Source of the DNA: Emticicia sp. CRIBPO
Lineage (GTDB): Bacteria; Bacteroidota; Bacteroidia; Cytophagales; Spirosomataceae
Assembly: GCF_009905725.1 (NCBI RefSeq)
Contig: NZ_JAAAKV010000008.1
Coordinates: forward strand, 62,001-126,000
DNA: 64,000 bases
Reading direction: 5' to 3'
Positions 24,613-33,274 of the stretch are shown one piece after another (positions within the stretch are counted from its first letter, which is position 1; each line of letters begins with the position of its first letter). A program made the translations under genes and the position numbers. The notes below the pieces were generated by a model, which saw only the letters and a program-made list of their open reading frames with translations, had not been told where the DNA came from and searched no databases.

Positions 24613-25389
24613 ATGTATAATTTTGAAGGAACGAGGGAGCTCTTAGAACGGAAATACCTGCAATTTAACCATATTGATTTTATAGAAAATGACCCGGTGA
24701 GCATCCCTCACCGGTTTTCTTTAAAGCAGGATATTGAAATCAGCGGCCTTTTTGCTTCTGTTTTTGCCTGGGGACAAAGAAAGACCATCATAGCCAAGAC
24801 AAGTGAGTTGCTGCATCTGATGGATAACAGCCCGTATGACTTTGTCCTTCATCATTCAGATCATGATCTTAAGAACCTCGAAAAATTTAAGCACAGGACT
24901 TTCAACAGTACGGACACATTATATTTCGTTGAGTTTCTGAAGCAATATTATCAGCAATATGATTCGCTTGAAAACGCCTTTCTGAAAGGCATGAGCCCTG
25001 AAGATGTACATGTCAAAAAATCGCTTTCAGGGTTTTACAATATGTTTTTCAGTCTTGAAAATTATCCGCAGAGAACAAAAAAGCACATCTCTACTCCTGA
25101 TAAAAACTCTGCCTGTAAAAGAATCAACATGTACCTGAGGTGGATGGTCAGGAAAGACGACCTGGGCGTGGACTTCGGGATCTGGTCTGAAATCAAACCC
25201 TCACAACTGATCTGCCCGTGTGATGTGCATGTGGAAAGGGTGGCAAGAAGACTGAACCTGGTAAGCAGGCCGAAAGCTGACTGGCAAATGGCTGAAGAAC
25301 TCACTGCCAACCTCGCCATCATGGATGAAAATGACCCCGTTAAGTATGATTTTGCCCTTTTTGGGTTGGGAATTGAAAAATTTTTCTGA
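24613..25389 (+). CDS. TIGR02757 family protein
   Basis: A 258-residue cytosolic protein. The combination FIENDPVSIPHRFSLKQDIE (about residues 22-41), SGLFASVFAWGQRKTI and CPCDVHVERVARRLNLVSRP matches the TIGR02757 family found in Bacteroidota and some other phyla. Function is unknown; the helical make-up with CDVHVERVARRL recalls HhH-like DNA glycosylase folds, but this is only an impression. It lies 30 bp behind the LysM gene. Confidence 0.8.
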   Translation: MYNFEGTRELLERKYLQFNHIDFIENDPVSIPHRFSLKQDIEISGLFASVFAWGQRKTIIAKTSELLHLMDNSPYDFVLHHSDHDLKNLEKFKHRTFNSTDTLYFVEFLKQYYQQYDSLENAFLKGMSPEDVHVKKSLSGFYNMFFSLENYPQRTKKHISTPDKNSACKRINMYLRWMVRKDDLGVDFGIWSEIKPSQLICPCDVHVERVARRLNLVSRPKADWQMAEELTANLAIMDENDPVKYDFALFGLGIEKFF

Positions 25390-25398
25390 TTCACTTCC

Positions 25399-25427
25399 TT
25401 GTCTTTTGGTTAATGTTTGTATTTTTG
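25399..25427 (+). promoter_or_regulatory. Promoter of the aldose epimerase gene
   Basis: TTG (25399-25401), 18 bases, then TATTTTTG (25420-25427) fits the Bacteroidota promoter pattern closely. The predicted leader is about 55 bases. Confidence 0.6.
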
Positions 25428-25489
25428 GTTGATCATAAACCCATTTCTCATACACACTAGAACCAAAAAACTATCCATTAAAGGAATCT

Positions 25490-26362
25490 ATGAACTTAAT
25501 TGAACTCTCAAATCCTGAGAACTCGGATCTGATTCAGGTAGATCCTGATTTCGGAGCTCAACTTACCCGGCTCGTATTAAACGGACAATCCTTGCTCAAA
25601 TATCCTATAAAAGAAGACGACCCTAAAAAGGGGTATCCCTCTGCTTTTTTGTTTCCGTTTGCGAACAGGGTGAAAGACGGCAGGTTTGTATTTAATTCCC
25701 AGTCATACAGCCTTGAAATAAACGACCTCGAGCGGAACAATGCGATACACGGCCTGATTGCATTTGAAAAATTTGAAGTAGTTTCACAAACCGATAACAG
25801 TGTTTTCCTGGTCTATGAATATGAAGGAAACAAAAAAGGATTCCCGTTTCAGTTTAAATTTGGTGTGGAATATACGCTGGAGAAGCATTCCCTGACTGTC
25901 CGGATAGGGGTAAAGAATACAGGGCATAAGTCAATGCCTGCAAGTTTTGGCTGGCAGCCTTATTTTGGTTTTGACAATGAGCAAATCGGCAAGATGAGTG
26001 TGGAACTTCCGGCCAGGAGAAGTATTGACCTGGATGAAAGAAAACTTCCCTCAGGTACGGGCACTTTTTGTGAAAAAGAAGAAGTGTCGCTCCGTAATAC
26101 GCTGATGGATAATGTTTTTGAACTGACAGACCAATCGGGTTTTTCAGAGATACTTCTGAAGTATGAAAATAAAGTTCTTAAAATAGAACAGGAGGTGAAT
26201 GAACAAAGCCTGAATTATTTCGTTCTATATACACCACCGAACAGGACCTGTATCTCTATCGGCCCCCAGACGTCAAATATCGATGCTTTGAATAACTTGC
26301 AGGGACTCATGGTTCTTGAGGCAGGAAAAAGCCGCAGTTTTGTGATCAGAATTTCTTTTTAA
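25490..26362 (+). CDS. Aldose 1-epimerase family protein
   Basis: The 290-residue product has the galactose-mutarotase-like fold pattern: PDFGAQLTRLVLNGQSLLKYP near the N-terminus (in two parts), FLFPFANRVKDGRF, IHGLIAFEKFEVV with the conserved histidine, and SFGWQPYFGFD. The family interconverts sugar anomers. It is more diverged than GalM, so the substrate is uncertain. It has its own promoter and no evident operon partner. Confidence 0.85.
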   Translation: MNLIELSNPENSDLIQVDPDFGAQLTRLVLNGQSLLKYPIKEDDPKKGYPSAFLFPFANRVKDGRFVFNSQSYSLEINDLERNNAIHGLIAFEKFEVVSQTDNSVFLVYEYEGNKKGFPFQFKFGVEYTLEKHSLTVRIGVKNTGHKSMPASFGWQPYFGFDNEQIGKMSVELPARRSIDLDERKLPSGTGTFCEKEEVSLRNTLMDNVFELTDQSGFSEILLKYENKVLKIEQEVNEQSLNYFVLYTPPNRTCISIGPQTSNIDALNNLQGLMVLEAGKSRSFVIRISF

Positions 26363-26396
26363 TAAGCCTCAGGCTTAAGCATTGACGATTTTATAT

Positions 26397-26404
26397 TATA
26401 TTTG
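26397..26404 (+). promoter_or_regulatory. Candidate promoter -7 box before the nuclease gene
   Basis: TATATTTG matches TAnnTTTG but lies only 4 bases before the best start codon (GTG 26409). The transcript would therefore be almost leaderless. No TTG is at the ideal -33 distance. Confidence 0.35.
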
Positions 26405-26408
26405 CAAA

Positions 26409-26993
26409 GTGGAAAAAATAAAACTCGAAATATTAGATTTGTCTCCCAGCCAGGTTCAGGCAGGATCATTTACTTTAATTCTTTCAGAAGAACATGGCAA
26501 CCGCAGACTTCCGATTATCATCGGGATGTTTGAGGCTCAGGCTATTGCCATAGAGATGGAGAACATTACTCCGACCAGACCCCTGACGCATGACTTATTC
26601 AAGTCATTTTCCAAATCATTTGATTTTATGGTGGAAGAGATTCAGATTTCTGATATTTCTGAAGGTGTCTTTTATTCCAAAATAGTGTGTACAGACGGCA
26701 TCAGGCAGAAAAACATTGACGCCAGACCTTCTGACGCCATTGCGATTGCCCTGCGTTTTAACGCACCGCTTTACACTACGGATTATGTATTGAAAGAAGC
26801 TGGGATCAGCACAGATGACGTGAAAGCCTCAGACGAAGAACCTGAAGAGCCGAAGATCGTGAACGTCAAGTCAAAACAAGACCTGGTAAACTACGGCCTC
26901 GACGAACTGAAGAAAATGCTTGAGGAGGCCCTTGCCAGTGAAGAGTATGAAAAAGCGGCTAAAATCAGGGATGAAATAGACAGAAGGAATTAA
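26409..26993 (+). CDS. Bifunctional nuclease family protein (DUF151) with UVR motif
   Basis: Starting at GTG 26409 gives VEKIKLEILDLSPSQVQAG, the family N-terminus; earlier in-frame starts add unrelated residues. The 194-residue product has the DUF151 domain (about residues 1-130) with RRLPIIIGMFEAQAIAIEME and ARPSDAIAIALRFNAPLY. A short UvrB/UvrC-type helical motif ends the protein (about 160-194, LASEEYEKAAKIRDEIDRR). The family has reported RNase/DNase activity in plants, but its bacterial role is unsettled. Confidence 0.88.
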   Translation: MEKIKLEILDLSPSQVQAGSFTLILSEEHGNRRLPIIIGMFEAQAIAIEMENITPTRPLTHDLFKSFSKSFDFMVEEIQISDISEGVFYSKIVCTDGIRQKNIDARPSDAIAIALRFNAPLYTTDYVLKEAGISTDDVKASDEEPEEPKIVNVKSKQDLVNYGLDELKKMLEEALASEEYEKAAKIRDEIDRRN

Positions 26994-27076
26994 AACTGCG
27001 TATAAATAAATTCACAAATTCTTCTTTTTTGTATTTCAAATTAATATATTAGCTTTTTGAGATACCAATAACCTAG

Positions 27077-27925
27077 ATGATTAAAACGCTAAAAAACTTT
27101 ATTCCAATTGCCAATAATTCCCCGAATGTTTTTTTGAGAACGCTCTCAAAGTTCGACATTTTAGGTATTTTTGAGAAGGACCCTTTTGGTAATTGGTTAA
27201 TATTAAAACGTTTAGTCGTTTTCGTAGCCGGATGGCCTACTTTCTGGAGAATAGCCGTAGCCAACAAGCTTAAGGTGGAAGGCACAGAATATCTCAAGGA
27301 CCTGCCCAATACCAATGTTTTCTTTATTTCCAATCATCAGACTTATTTTGCGGATGTAATCACGTTTTACCACATTTTCTGTTCGGTAAAATGGGGTTTC
27401 GGAAACCGTCTTATACCGGTCTACCTGTTTTCTCCCCGTGCCCGTACTTTTTATATTGCCGCAAAAGAAACGATGAAATCGGGTCTGATTCCTAAAATCT
27501 TCAGTCTGGCCGGTGCCATTCTTGTGGAAAGAAGCTGGCGTGCCGAAGGGGAGAATGTCAAAAGGGATGTGGATAATTCTGCAGGAATCAATGTGGCAAA
27601 AGGACTTAAATTCGGCTGGGTCATCAGCTTTCCTCAGGGAACTACCAGCCCTTATGCTCCGGTAAGAAAAGGCACTGCCCACATTATTATGGCTAATAAC
27701 CCGATTGTAGTTCCCGTGGTGATCAACGGATTCAGGAGGGCGTTTAATAAAACCGGGCTTTCCTATAAGAAAAGAAATACGGAGTTAAGCGTAAAGTTCA
27801 AGGAGCCTATCTATTTCAGGCCTGACCAGAGCCTTGAAGAGATCACGGAGATCGTTAAGAACATCATAGAGCAGAATATGCCTGAGAGAATAGCGGAATG
27901 GAAGTCAAACGCACCGGAGGGCTGA
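27077..27925 (+). CDS. PlsC-like 1-acylglycerol-phosphate acyltransferase
   Basis: The 282-residue product has the acyltransferase motif I FISNHQTYFADVITF (NHxxxxD, about residues 84-98), and FPQGTTSP as a variant of the EGTR motif III. VVINGFRRAF lies further on as a possible motif IV. It probably acylates a glycerol-phosphate-type acceptor at the inner face of the membrane. The deviating motif III leaves the substrate open. It stands alone between the nuclease gene and ftsX. Confidence 0.8.
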   Translation: MIKTLKNFIPIANNSPNVFLRTLSKFDILGIFEKDPFGNWLILKRLVVFVAGWPTFWRIAVANKLKVEGTEYLKDLPNTNVFFISNHQTYFADVITFYHIFCSVKWGFGNRLIPVYLFSPRARTFYIAAKETMKSGLIPKIFSLAGAILVERSWRAEGENVKRDVDNSAGINVAKGLKFGWVISFPQGTTSPYAPVRKGTAHIIMANNPIVVPVVINGFRRAFNKTGLSYKKRNTELSVKFKEPIYFRPDQSLEEITEIVKNIIEQNMPERIAEWKSNAPEG

Positions 27926-27971
27926 AATAGTTAAAATTGTTTAATTGAAATCCGAATAATTAATAAATATC

Positions 27972-27979
27972 TATATTTG
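27972..27979 (+). promoter_or_regulatory. ftsX promoter -7 box
   Basis: TATATTTG matches TAnnTTTG, 22 bases before the ftsX ATG. Upstream TTGs at 27937 and 27945 are too distant for ideal -33 spacing, so the match is partial. Confidence 0.45.
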
Positions 27980-28000
27980 CATTAAATAGAAGCATAGATC

Positions 28001-28879
28001 ATGAATTTTAACAGAAATCTGGGCAATTATCCCGGAACTCTTATAACAATAAGTTTAAGTGTTGCACTTTTCCTGATAGGTTTCTGTGGATGGATTGCTC
28101 TGACTTCAAAAGAACTCATCAAATTTGTCAAGCAAAATATAGAGGTTCAGGTATATCTTGAAAAGGGCCTTGACCCGGCAGAAACCAATAAAATCAGGGA
28201 TGAAATTCTGAAAACAGGTTTTGTAGAAATTATTAACGGTAAGCCGGCGGTCAGTTTTATCACTAAAGAAGCCGCGGCGAAAGCATTTTTTGAAGAAACT
28301 AAAGAAAGCTACCAGGACATTTTGGGCGATAATCCTTTCAGGGACGCTTATTCTTTTAAGGTCAATGAGGCCAGTTTCGGAGAAGCCAATCTCAAAAAGG
28401 TGAAAACGGAGGTAGAGAAAATAAAGGGTGTTTTTGAAGTAGACTATGCCCGGGATTTTGTAAAAGGAATCATCAGCAATGTCAATAAGGTGTACACGCT
28501 GCTGGCTATTGTGGTGATCATTTTCTTTGTAGCGACTATTCTGCTTATCAATAACACCATCAAACTCGCTTTGTATTCCCAGCGGTTTATCATCAGGACC
28601 ATGCAGCTGGTAGGGGCTACCAACGGATTTATTCAGAAGCCTTTTATCCTCAAAGGCATGGTGCAGGGGCTGGTGGCCAGCCTGGTGGCGATTGTGCTGG
28701 TTTTTATTACACAGAAAATAGCTGTTTCCCAGATTGAAGGGCTTTCGCTGATCCAGAATAATTATTCAATGCTTATCCTAGGTGGCATTTTAGTTGTTTT
28801 AGGGCCGGTGATTGGTGTTTCAAGCACTTTTCAGTCGATTATCAGGTATTTAAAAATGGATTTGGACGAACTTTATTAA
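28001..28879 (+). CDS. ftsX: Cell division protein FtsX
   Basis: The 292-residue permease-like protein has one N-terminal helix (LITISLSVALFLIGFCGWIAL), a periplasmic domain of about 120 residues with VQVYLEKGLDPAETNKIRDEI, and three C-terminal helices with LALYSQRFIIRTMQLVGATNGFI between them, which is diagnostic for FtsX. It partners with FtsE, encoded about 7.5 kb upstream at 19767. It leads a run of closely packed genes through 33274: DUF3098, uppP, truB, ribF and a membrane protein. Confidence 0.95.
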   Translation: MNFNRNLGNYPGTLITISLSVALFLIGFCGWIALTSKELIKFVKQNIEVQVYLEKGLDPAETNKIRDEILKTGFVEIINGKPAVSFITKEAAAKAFFEETKESYQDILGDNPFRDAYSFKVNEASFGEANLKKVKTEVEKIKGVFEVDYARDFVKGIISNVNKVYTLLAIVVIIFFVATILLINNTIKLALYSQRFIIRTMQLVGATNGFIQKPFILKGMVQGLVASLVAIVLVFITQKIAVSQIEGLSLIQNNYSMLILGGILVVLGPVIGVSSTFQSIIRYLKMDLDELY

Positions 28880-28889
28880 TATATCAAAA

Positions 28890-29147
28890 ATGAAAGAAAC
28901 TAAGAAAAATTCTGAAGGTACGGCTTCGGTTGAAAGCAATGCAGCAGATCAGCAGGCTTTGCCATTTGGAAAAAGTAACTATACAGTCATGCTGGCAGGT
29001 CTTGCAATGATCATTGCCGGTTATTTTATCATGACCCTTGACAAAGAAGAATTCGGATTTGGTTTTTTAGGAATAACATTAGGGCCTGTCATTACCTTCC
29101 TGGGCTTTGTTGTTGAATTTTATGCCATCCTGAAAAAGAAATCCTGA
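28890..29147 (+). CDS. DUF3098 membrane protein
   Basis: An 85-residue protein with a polar N-terminus of about 28 residues and two hydrophobic helices (YTVMLAGLAMIIAGYFIM and GFLGITLGPVITFLGFVVEF). The LPFGKSNY entry and the pattern MTLDKEEFGFG match the small DUF3098 family of Bacteroidota. The gene lies between ftsX and uppP, as often in this phylum, which hints at an envelope or division role that is not established. Confidence 0.85.
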   Translation: MKETKKNSEGTASVESNAADQQALPFGKSNYTVMLAGLAMIIAGYFIMTLDKEEFGFGFLGITLGPVITFLGFVVEFYAILKKKS

Positions 29148-29154
29148 TTAACAT

Positions 29155-29940
29155 ATGAACATAGTTCAAGCTATTATTCTGGCCATCATTGAGGGCTTAA
29201 CCGAGTTTTTACCTGTATCGTCTACAGGACATATGATCATCGCTTCATCTTTCTTCGGAATTGCCCATGATGACTTCACGAAACTCTTTACGATTGTAAT
29301 CCAGTTAGGAGCCATTCTTTCTGTTGTTATTTTGTACTTCAAGCGTTTCTTTCAGACCCTGGATTTTTATTTCAAGCTGATTGTGGCTTTTGTTCCGGCG
29401 GTCGTTTTAGGTTTATTGTTAAGCGATTATATCGATGCTTTGCTTGAAAACCCGGTAACGGTGGCTATCTCTCTTGTTTTGGGAGGTTTGTTGCTGCTGA
29501 AAGTAGACGACTGGTTTAAAGATTCTAAAGAAACGGAGATTTCATACCTTACGGCTTTGAAAATCGGCTTTTTCCAATGTCTGGCTATGATTCCGGGGGT
29601 ATCCAGGAGCGGTGCCAGTATAGTGGGGGGGATGTCTCAGAATTTATCAAGGACAACCGCCGCCGAGTTTTCTTTCTTCCTGGCTGTTCCGACCATGCTG
29701 GGAGCTACGGCGAAAAAAGTATATGATTACTATAAAGCCGGCCTTGTTTTGTCTTCTGAAGAAGTGAATATACTGATTATTGGTAATGTAGTGGCCTTTT
29801 TAGTAGCCATGCTCGCCATTAAGACCTTTATCGGTTATCTTAACAGGAATGGTTTCAGGATATTCGGATACTATAGAATCATTGCCGGCATCGCCATTCT
29901 TCTGATTCACTTCTTTGTGCAAAAGCTAACCATCATTTAA
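29155..29940 (+). CDS. uppP: Undecaprenyl-diphosphate phosphatase
   Basis: UppP (BacA) dephosphorylates undecaprenyl pyrophosphate to recycle the lipid carrier for peptidoglycan and surface polysaccharides. The 261-residue integral membrane protein has both catalytic signatures: [16 protein letters not shown] (residues 13-28) and [11 protein letters not shown] (about 147-157). It starts 7 bp after the DUF3098 gene, and its TAA overlaps the truB ATG by one base. Confidence 0.97.
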   Translation: MNIVQAIILAIIEGLTEFLPVSSTGHMIIASSFFGIAHDDFTKLFTIVIQLGAILSVVILYFKRFFQTLDFYFKLIVAFVPAVVLGLLLSDYIDALLENPVTVAISLVLGGLLLLKVDDWFKDSKETEISYLTALKIGFFQCLAMIPGVSRSGASIVGGMSQNLSRTTAAEFSFFLAVPTMLGATAKKVYDYYKAGLVLSSEEVNILIIGNVVAFLVAMLAIKTFIGYLNRNGFRIFGYYRIIAGIAILLIHFFVQKLTII

Positions 29941-30644
29941 TGACAGCCGAGGAATATCTGGAAGGGCAGGTTTTACTGCTCGACAAACCATTGACCTGGT
30001 CTTCATTTCAACTGGTTAATAAGCTTAAATGGAGTCTTAAGAAATACAAAGGACTTAATAAACTGAAAATCGGTCACGCCGGAACGCTTGATCCTCTTGC
30101 CACGGGCTTATTGATAGTATGCACAGGTAAATTCACGAAGAGGATAGAAGAGCTTCAGGGAATGCCGAAGGAATATACCGGTACCTTTACGATCGGAGCC
30201 ACAACGCCTTCATATGATCTTGAAACTGAAGTTGACCAGGTTTTCCCGGTTGACCATATCAAGGAAGAACTGATACTTGATACCACCCGGCAATTTATGG
30301 GGGAAATAGATCAGAAACCTCCTGTGTTTTCTGCGATCAAGAAAGATGGCGTGAGGCTTTACGAACACGCCAGAAAAGGCACTGAAGTGGAAATAGCCTC
30401 CAGGAAAACCACCATTTACGAATTTGAAATTACAAGGGTGGCGTTGCCTGAAGTAGACTTCAGGGTAGTATGCTCCAAAGGAACCTACATCCGCTCCCTG
30501 GCCTATGATTTTGGGACTGCTCTTGGATCGGGAGCACACTTAAGTAGCCTGAGAAGAACCAAAATCGGTGATTTTCTTGTTACAGAAGCTAAATCTGTAG
30601 AAGACTTTGTTAACGAATTGAAAGACAGTGAAAGTTTATTATAA
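29940..30644 (+). CDS. truB: tRNA pseudouridine-55 synthase
   Basis: TruB makes pseudouridine 55 in the tRNA T-loop. The 234-residue product has the catalytic GHAGTLDPLATGLL with Asp51, and RLYEHARKG plus SKGTYIRSLAYDFG further on. It lacks a C-terminal PUA domain, so it is the short form. It overlaps uppP by one base and ribF by 17 bp, showing tight coupling. Confidence 0.96.
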   Translation: MTAEEYLEGQVLLLDKPLTWSSFQLVNKLKWSLKKYKGLNKLKIGHAGTLDPLATGLLIVCTGKFTKRIEELQGMPKEYTGTFTIGATTPSYDLETEVDQVFPVDHIKEELILDTTRQFMGEIDQKPPVFSAIKKDGVRLYEHARKGTEVEIASRKTTIYEFEITRVALPEVDFRVVCSKGTYIRSLAYDFGTALGSGAHLSSLRRTKIGDFLVTEAKSVEDFVNELKDSESLL

Positions 30645-31563
30645 AATTTCCGACTTTAAACCTTTGGGTAATGCTGCTGTAACCAGCGGCACTTTCGATG
30701 GTGTCCATCTGGGCCATCAGAAGATCATCAACAGGCTGAATGAAATAGCTCAGGCTAATCATTGCGAGACCGTGGTGATTACTTTCTGGCCACATCCGAG
30801 GCTGGTGATTTCTCCGAACGCTGAAGATTTTAAGCTGCTCAATACCATAGATGAAAAAATAGCCTTGCTTGAGGGTATGGGCATCAATCATTTGCTGATC
30901 CTGCCGTTTACCCGCGAGTTTTCGGAGCTGAGTTCTGAGCAATACATCGAAGATATTCTGATCAACGGGATCGGTACCAAGATTCTGGTGATTGGCTACG
31001 ACCACAGATTCGGAAAGAACAGGGAAGGGGGGATGGATTACTTGGTGAAGAATTCGAACCGTTTTAAAATCCAGATCGAGGAAATTCCCCGCCAGGAAAT
31101 TGAGAATATTACCATCAGTTCTACCAAAGTCAGAAATGCTGTGGCAGATGGAGAGATTGAGGCGGCGAATGAATTGCTGGGACGTAATTATTCGTTTTCG
31201 GGGGTGGTGGTAAAAGGCCGCCAACTGGGAAGAACCATCGGTTTTCCTACTGCCAACGTACAATTGTCGAAGAATTATAAGTTATTGCCCAAGAACGGTG
31301 TTTATGGGGTTAAAACCCATTTGAGAGGCCGTGACTACCAGGGAATCATGAATATCGGTAACCGGCCCACCGTTGACGGGGTTGGCAGAACACAGGAAGT
31401 TCATATCTTTGATTTTGATGACGATATTTATGGTGAAAACCTTGAGGTGGAATTGTTGTTTTTTATCAGAGATGAACAAAAGTTCGATTCCATCAAAGAC
31501 CTGATTCAACAAATCGAAACGGACTGTAACGAAGTAAAAAAAAGATTAAATCATGCTGACTGA
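30628..31563 (+). CDS. ribF: Bifunctional riboflavin kinase/FAD synthetase
   Basis: RibF phosphorylates riboflavin to FMN and adenylylates it to FAD. The 311-residue product has the N-terminal nucleotidyl-transferase motif TSGTFDGVHLGHQKII (residues about 19-34) and C-terminal flavokinase motif GRTIGFPTANV (about 202-212), plus GIMNIGNRPTV. The start is a GTG (30628) lying inside the end of truB, consistent with translational coupling. The gene overlaps the next one by 11 bp. Confidence 0.96.
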   Translation: MKVYYKISDFKPLGNAAVTSGTFDGVHLGHQKIINRLNEIAQANHCETVVITFWPHPRLVISPNAEDFKLLNTIDEKIALLEGMGINHLLILPFTREFSELSSEQYIEDILINGIGTKILVIGYDHRFGKNREGGMDYLVKNSNRFKIQIEEIPRQEIENITISSTKVRNAVADGEIEAANELLGRNYSFSGVVVKGRQLGRTIGFPTANVQLSKNYKLLPKNGVYGVKTHLRGRDYQGIMNIGNRPTVDGVGRTQEVHIFDFDDDIYGENLEVELLFFIRDEQKFDSIKDLIQQIETDCNEVKKRLNHAD

Positions 31564-33274
31564 TACTATTTACAAGAAGAGTTTTTTTTTCATTTTGTCT
31601 GCGATAATCATCGGGGCATTATGGTATTTCCAATCGCTGATTCTTGTCAATGTTCCTTTCTGGGATGATTTTCATGGGATTATCCTGCCGGTATATGATA
31701 TGCTGTCGGATATTCCCCTTTATGATAAGCTGGTGGCTCTTTTTTCTCAGAACAATGAGCACCGGATTGCCAACGACCGCCTTTTCATGTGGCTGGTTTA
31801 CCTGATCAAAGGCAATTTTGACATGCGTTTTATGGCTTTGCTCGGGTTTCTGAACCTGATAGGCATATTCTGGATATTTATCAAGGTATTTCAGAACGAG
31901 AAAGTGTCTTTGTTCTTTCTGATCCCGCCGCTTTTCTTTTTGTTTCAGCCTCAGTATTTTGAGAGTCTGCAGTCGCTGATGGTTCCTTTTCAGAACTTTT
32001 CAGTAATATTTTATGCGTTTCTGGCTTTTTACCTTGTCATTTACAAGAATAAGTTTTCATACCCTCTGGCCTTCTTCCTTTCTGCACTGGCCTTTTATAC
32101 CCATGGAAACGGTGTTTTTGTGTTCATCATCTGTGCTATTATTATCTTCCTGACTGCTCCCAGAAAGCATTTCATTCTTTGGGTGATTTTCTCAACATTG
32201 GCTATACTTTCTTATTTTTACCATTATAAAAAACCGGACTGGAATGCGAGCTCTTCGCCGCTGGAGCGTCCTGTTGAGTCTTTCTTTTACTTTTTTGAAT
32301 TCCTCGGCTCTTTCGGTCTGACTTATGTTGAGATGTCGACAACATTGCTGAATTCGTCTCTCAAGAAAATATTCCCGACCGTTCTGGGCTTTTTGATCTC
32401 AGGCTGGTTTATTTATGTTTTCTTTCTTAAAAATCCACTTAAGTTCAATCTGCGTCAGATAGACGCACAGCTGAAAAAACTGGGTCAATCCCGTCTGGAA
32501 TTGTTCGTATTGGCTTGTATCTTCTTTTTCTTGTTTACTGGCGTTATTCTGGCTGCACACCGCACGGGGTTCCCGATCATGAGCCGGTACACTATTAACT
32601 CAGCACTTATGGTGGCTGTGGTTTACATGTACATGGTCTATCATGCTTCTGCAAAGGGCAAAAAAGTTTTGTTCAATGTTTTCACCCTGATAGGCATTTC
32701 TTATCTGTTCCTGAGTTATTATAACAACTGGGACCTGGCCATCCAGAAACGGAAGCTGGGCATTACTGACGGTATAAACTGGGAGAAAAACAGGATGTGG
32801 ACGAATCAGTATTTCAGTTCTGAACACACGAAAAACCTGAATCACCTGCTGGACAAACCCTATGATGAGAAAATGTATTTTTTCCCTGAAAGTGGCCTTG
32901 ACAGGTTAAATACTGCTGTTTATTCCAATAAGATAGCTCCTGTGCAGACGAGTTTTGATGGCTTTGCCCTGGGGATAGTGGACACCGAGCAGGATCCGTG
33001 GACATTGGACAATGAATCGGGAATATATTATCTTTTTGAGAATGAGAAACACAGTTTTATCATTCCCGGTTTTCACCTTAAGAATGGTTTTCTGAATTTT
33101 CTGACATCAGGGAAATATTATTCCGGAGTGGTGAAATCAAACCTGAGTACCCAACTTGTTCCTAACGAAAAGTATGAGATCATCAGGGTTGATTATAAGA
33201 AAGGACAATTGCTGAAAACGAAGACCGGTCAATTCTACGATAACAAGAATTACGGAGCTGACGCCAAAAACTAA
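31553..33274 (+). CDS. Multi-spanning membrane protein, possible GT-C glycosyltransferase
   Basis: A 573-residue protein with about ten to eleven hydrophobic helices, then a soluble C-terminal part of about 170 residues. A WDD motif follows the first helix (NVPFWDDFHGI, about residues 33-43). An acidic pair in the first periplasmic loop is typical of GT-C enzymes that use polyprenyl-phosphate sugars. I recognise no specific family. It overlaps ribF by 11 bp and converges with pheA by 4 bp. Position near uppP would fit envelope glycan work, but that is inference. Confidence 0.6.
   Translation: MLTDTIYKKSFFFILSAIIIGALWYFQSLILVNVPFWDDFHGIILPVYDMLSDIPLYDKLVALFSQNNEHRIANDRLFMWLVYLIKGNFDMRFMALLGFLNLIGIFWIFIKVFQNEKVSLFFLIPPLFFLFQPQYFESLQSLMVPFQNFSVIFYAFLAFYLVIYKNKFSYPLAFFLSALAFYTHGNGVFVFIICAIIIFLTAPRKHFILWVIFSTLAILSYFYHYKKPDWNASSSPLERPVESFFYFFEFLGSFGLTYVEMSTTLLNSSLKKIFPTVLGFLISGWFIYVFFLKNPLKFNLRQIDAQLKKLGQSRLELFVLACIFFFLFTGVILAAHRTGFPIMSRYTINSALMVAVVYMYMVYHASAKGKKVLFNVFTLIGISYLFLSYYNNWDLAIQKRKLGITDGINWEKNRMWTNQYFSSEHTKNLNHLLDKPYDEKMYFFPESGLDRLNTAVYSNKIAPVQTSFDGFALGIVDTEQDPWTLDNESGIYYLFENEKHSFIIPGFHLKNGFLNFLTSGKYYSGVVKSNLSTQLVPNEKYEIIRVDYKKGQLLKTKTGQFYDNKNYGADAKN

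Noticed and set aside
30610-31263. 217-codon minus-strand frame opposite ribF
   Set aside because: Fully covered by the well-supported ribF and the end of truB.
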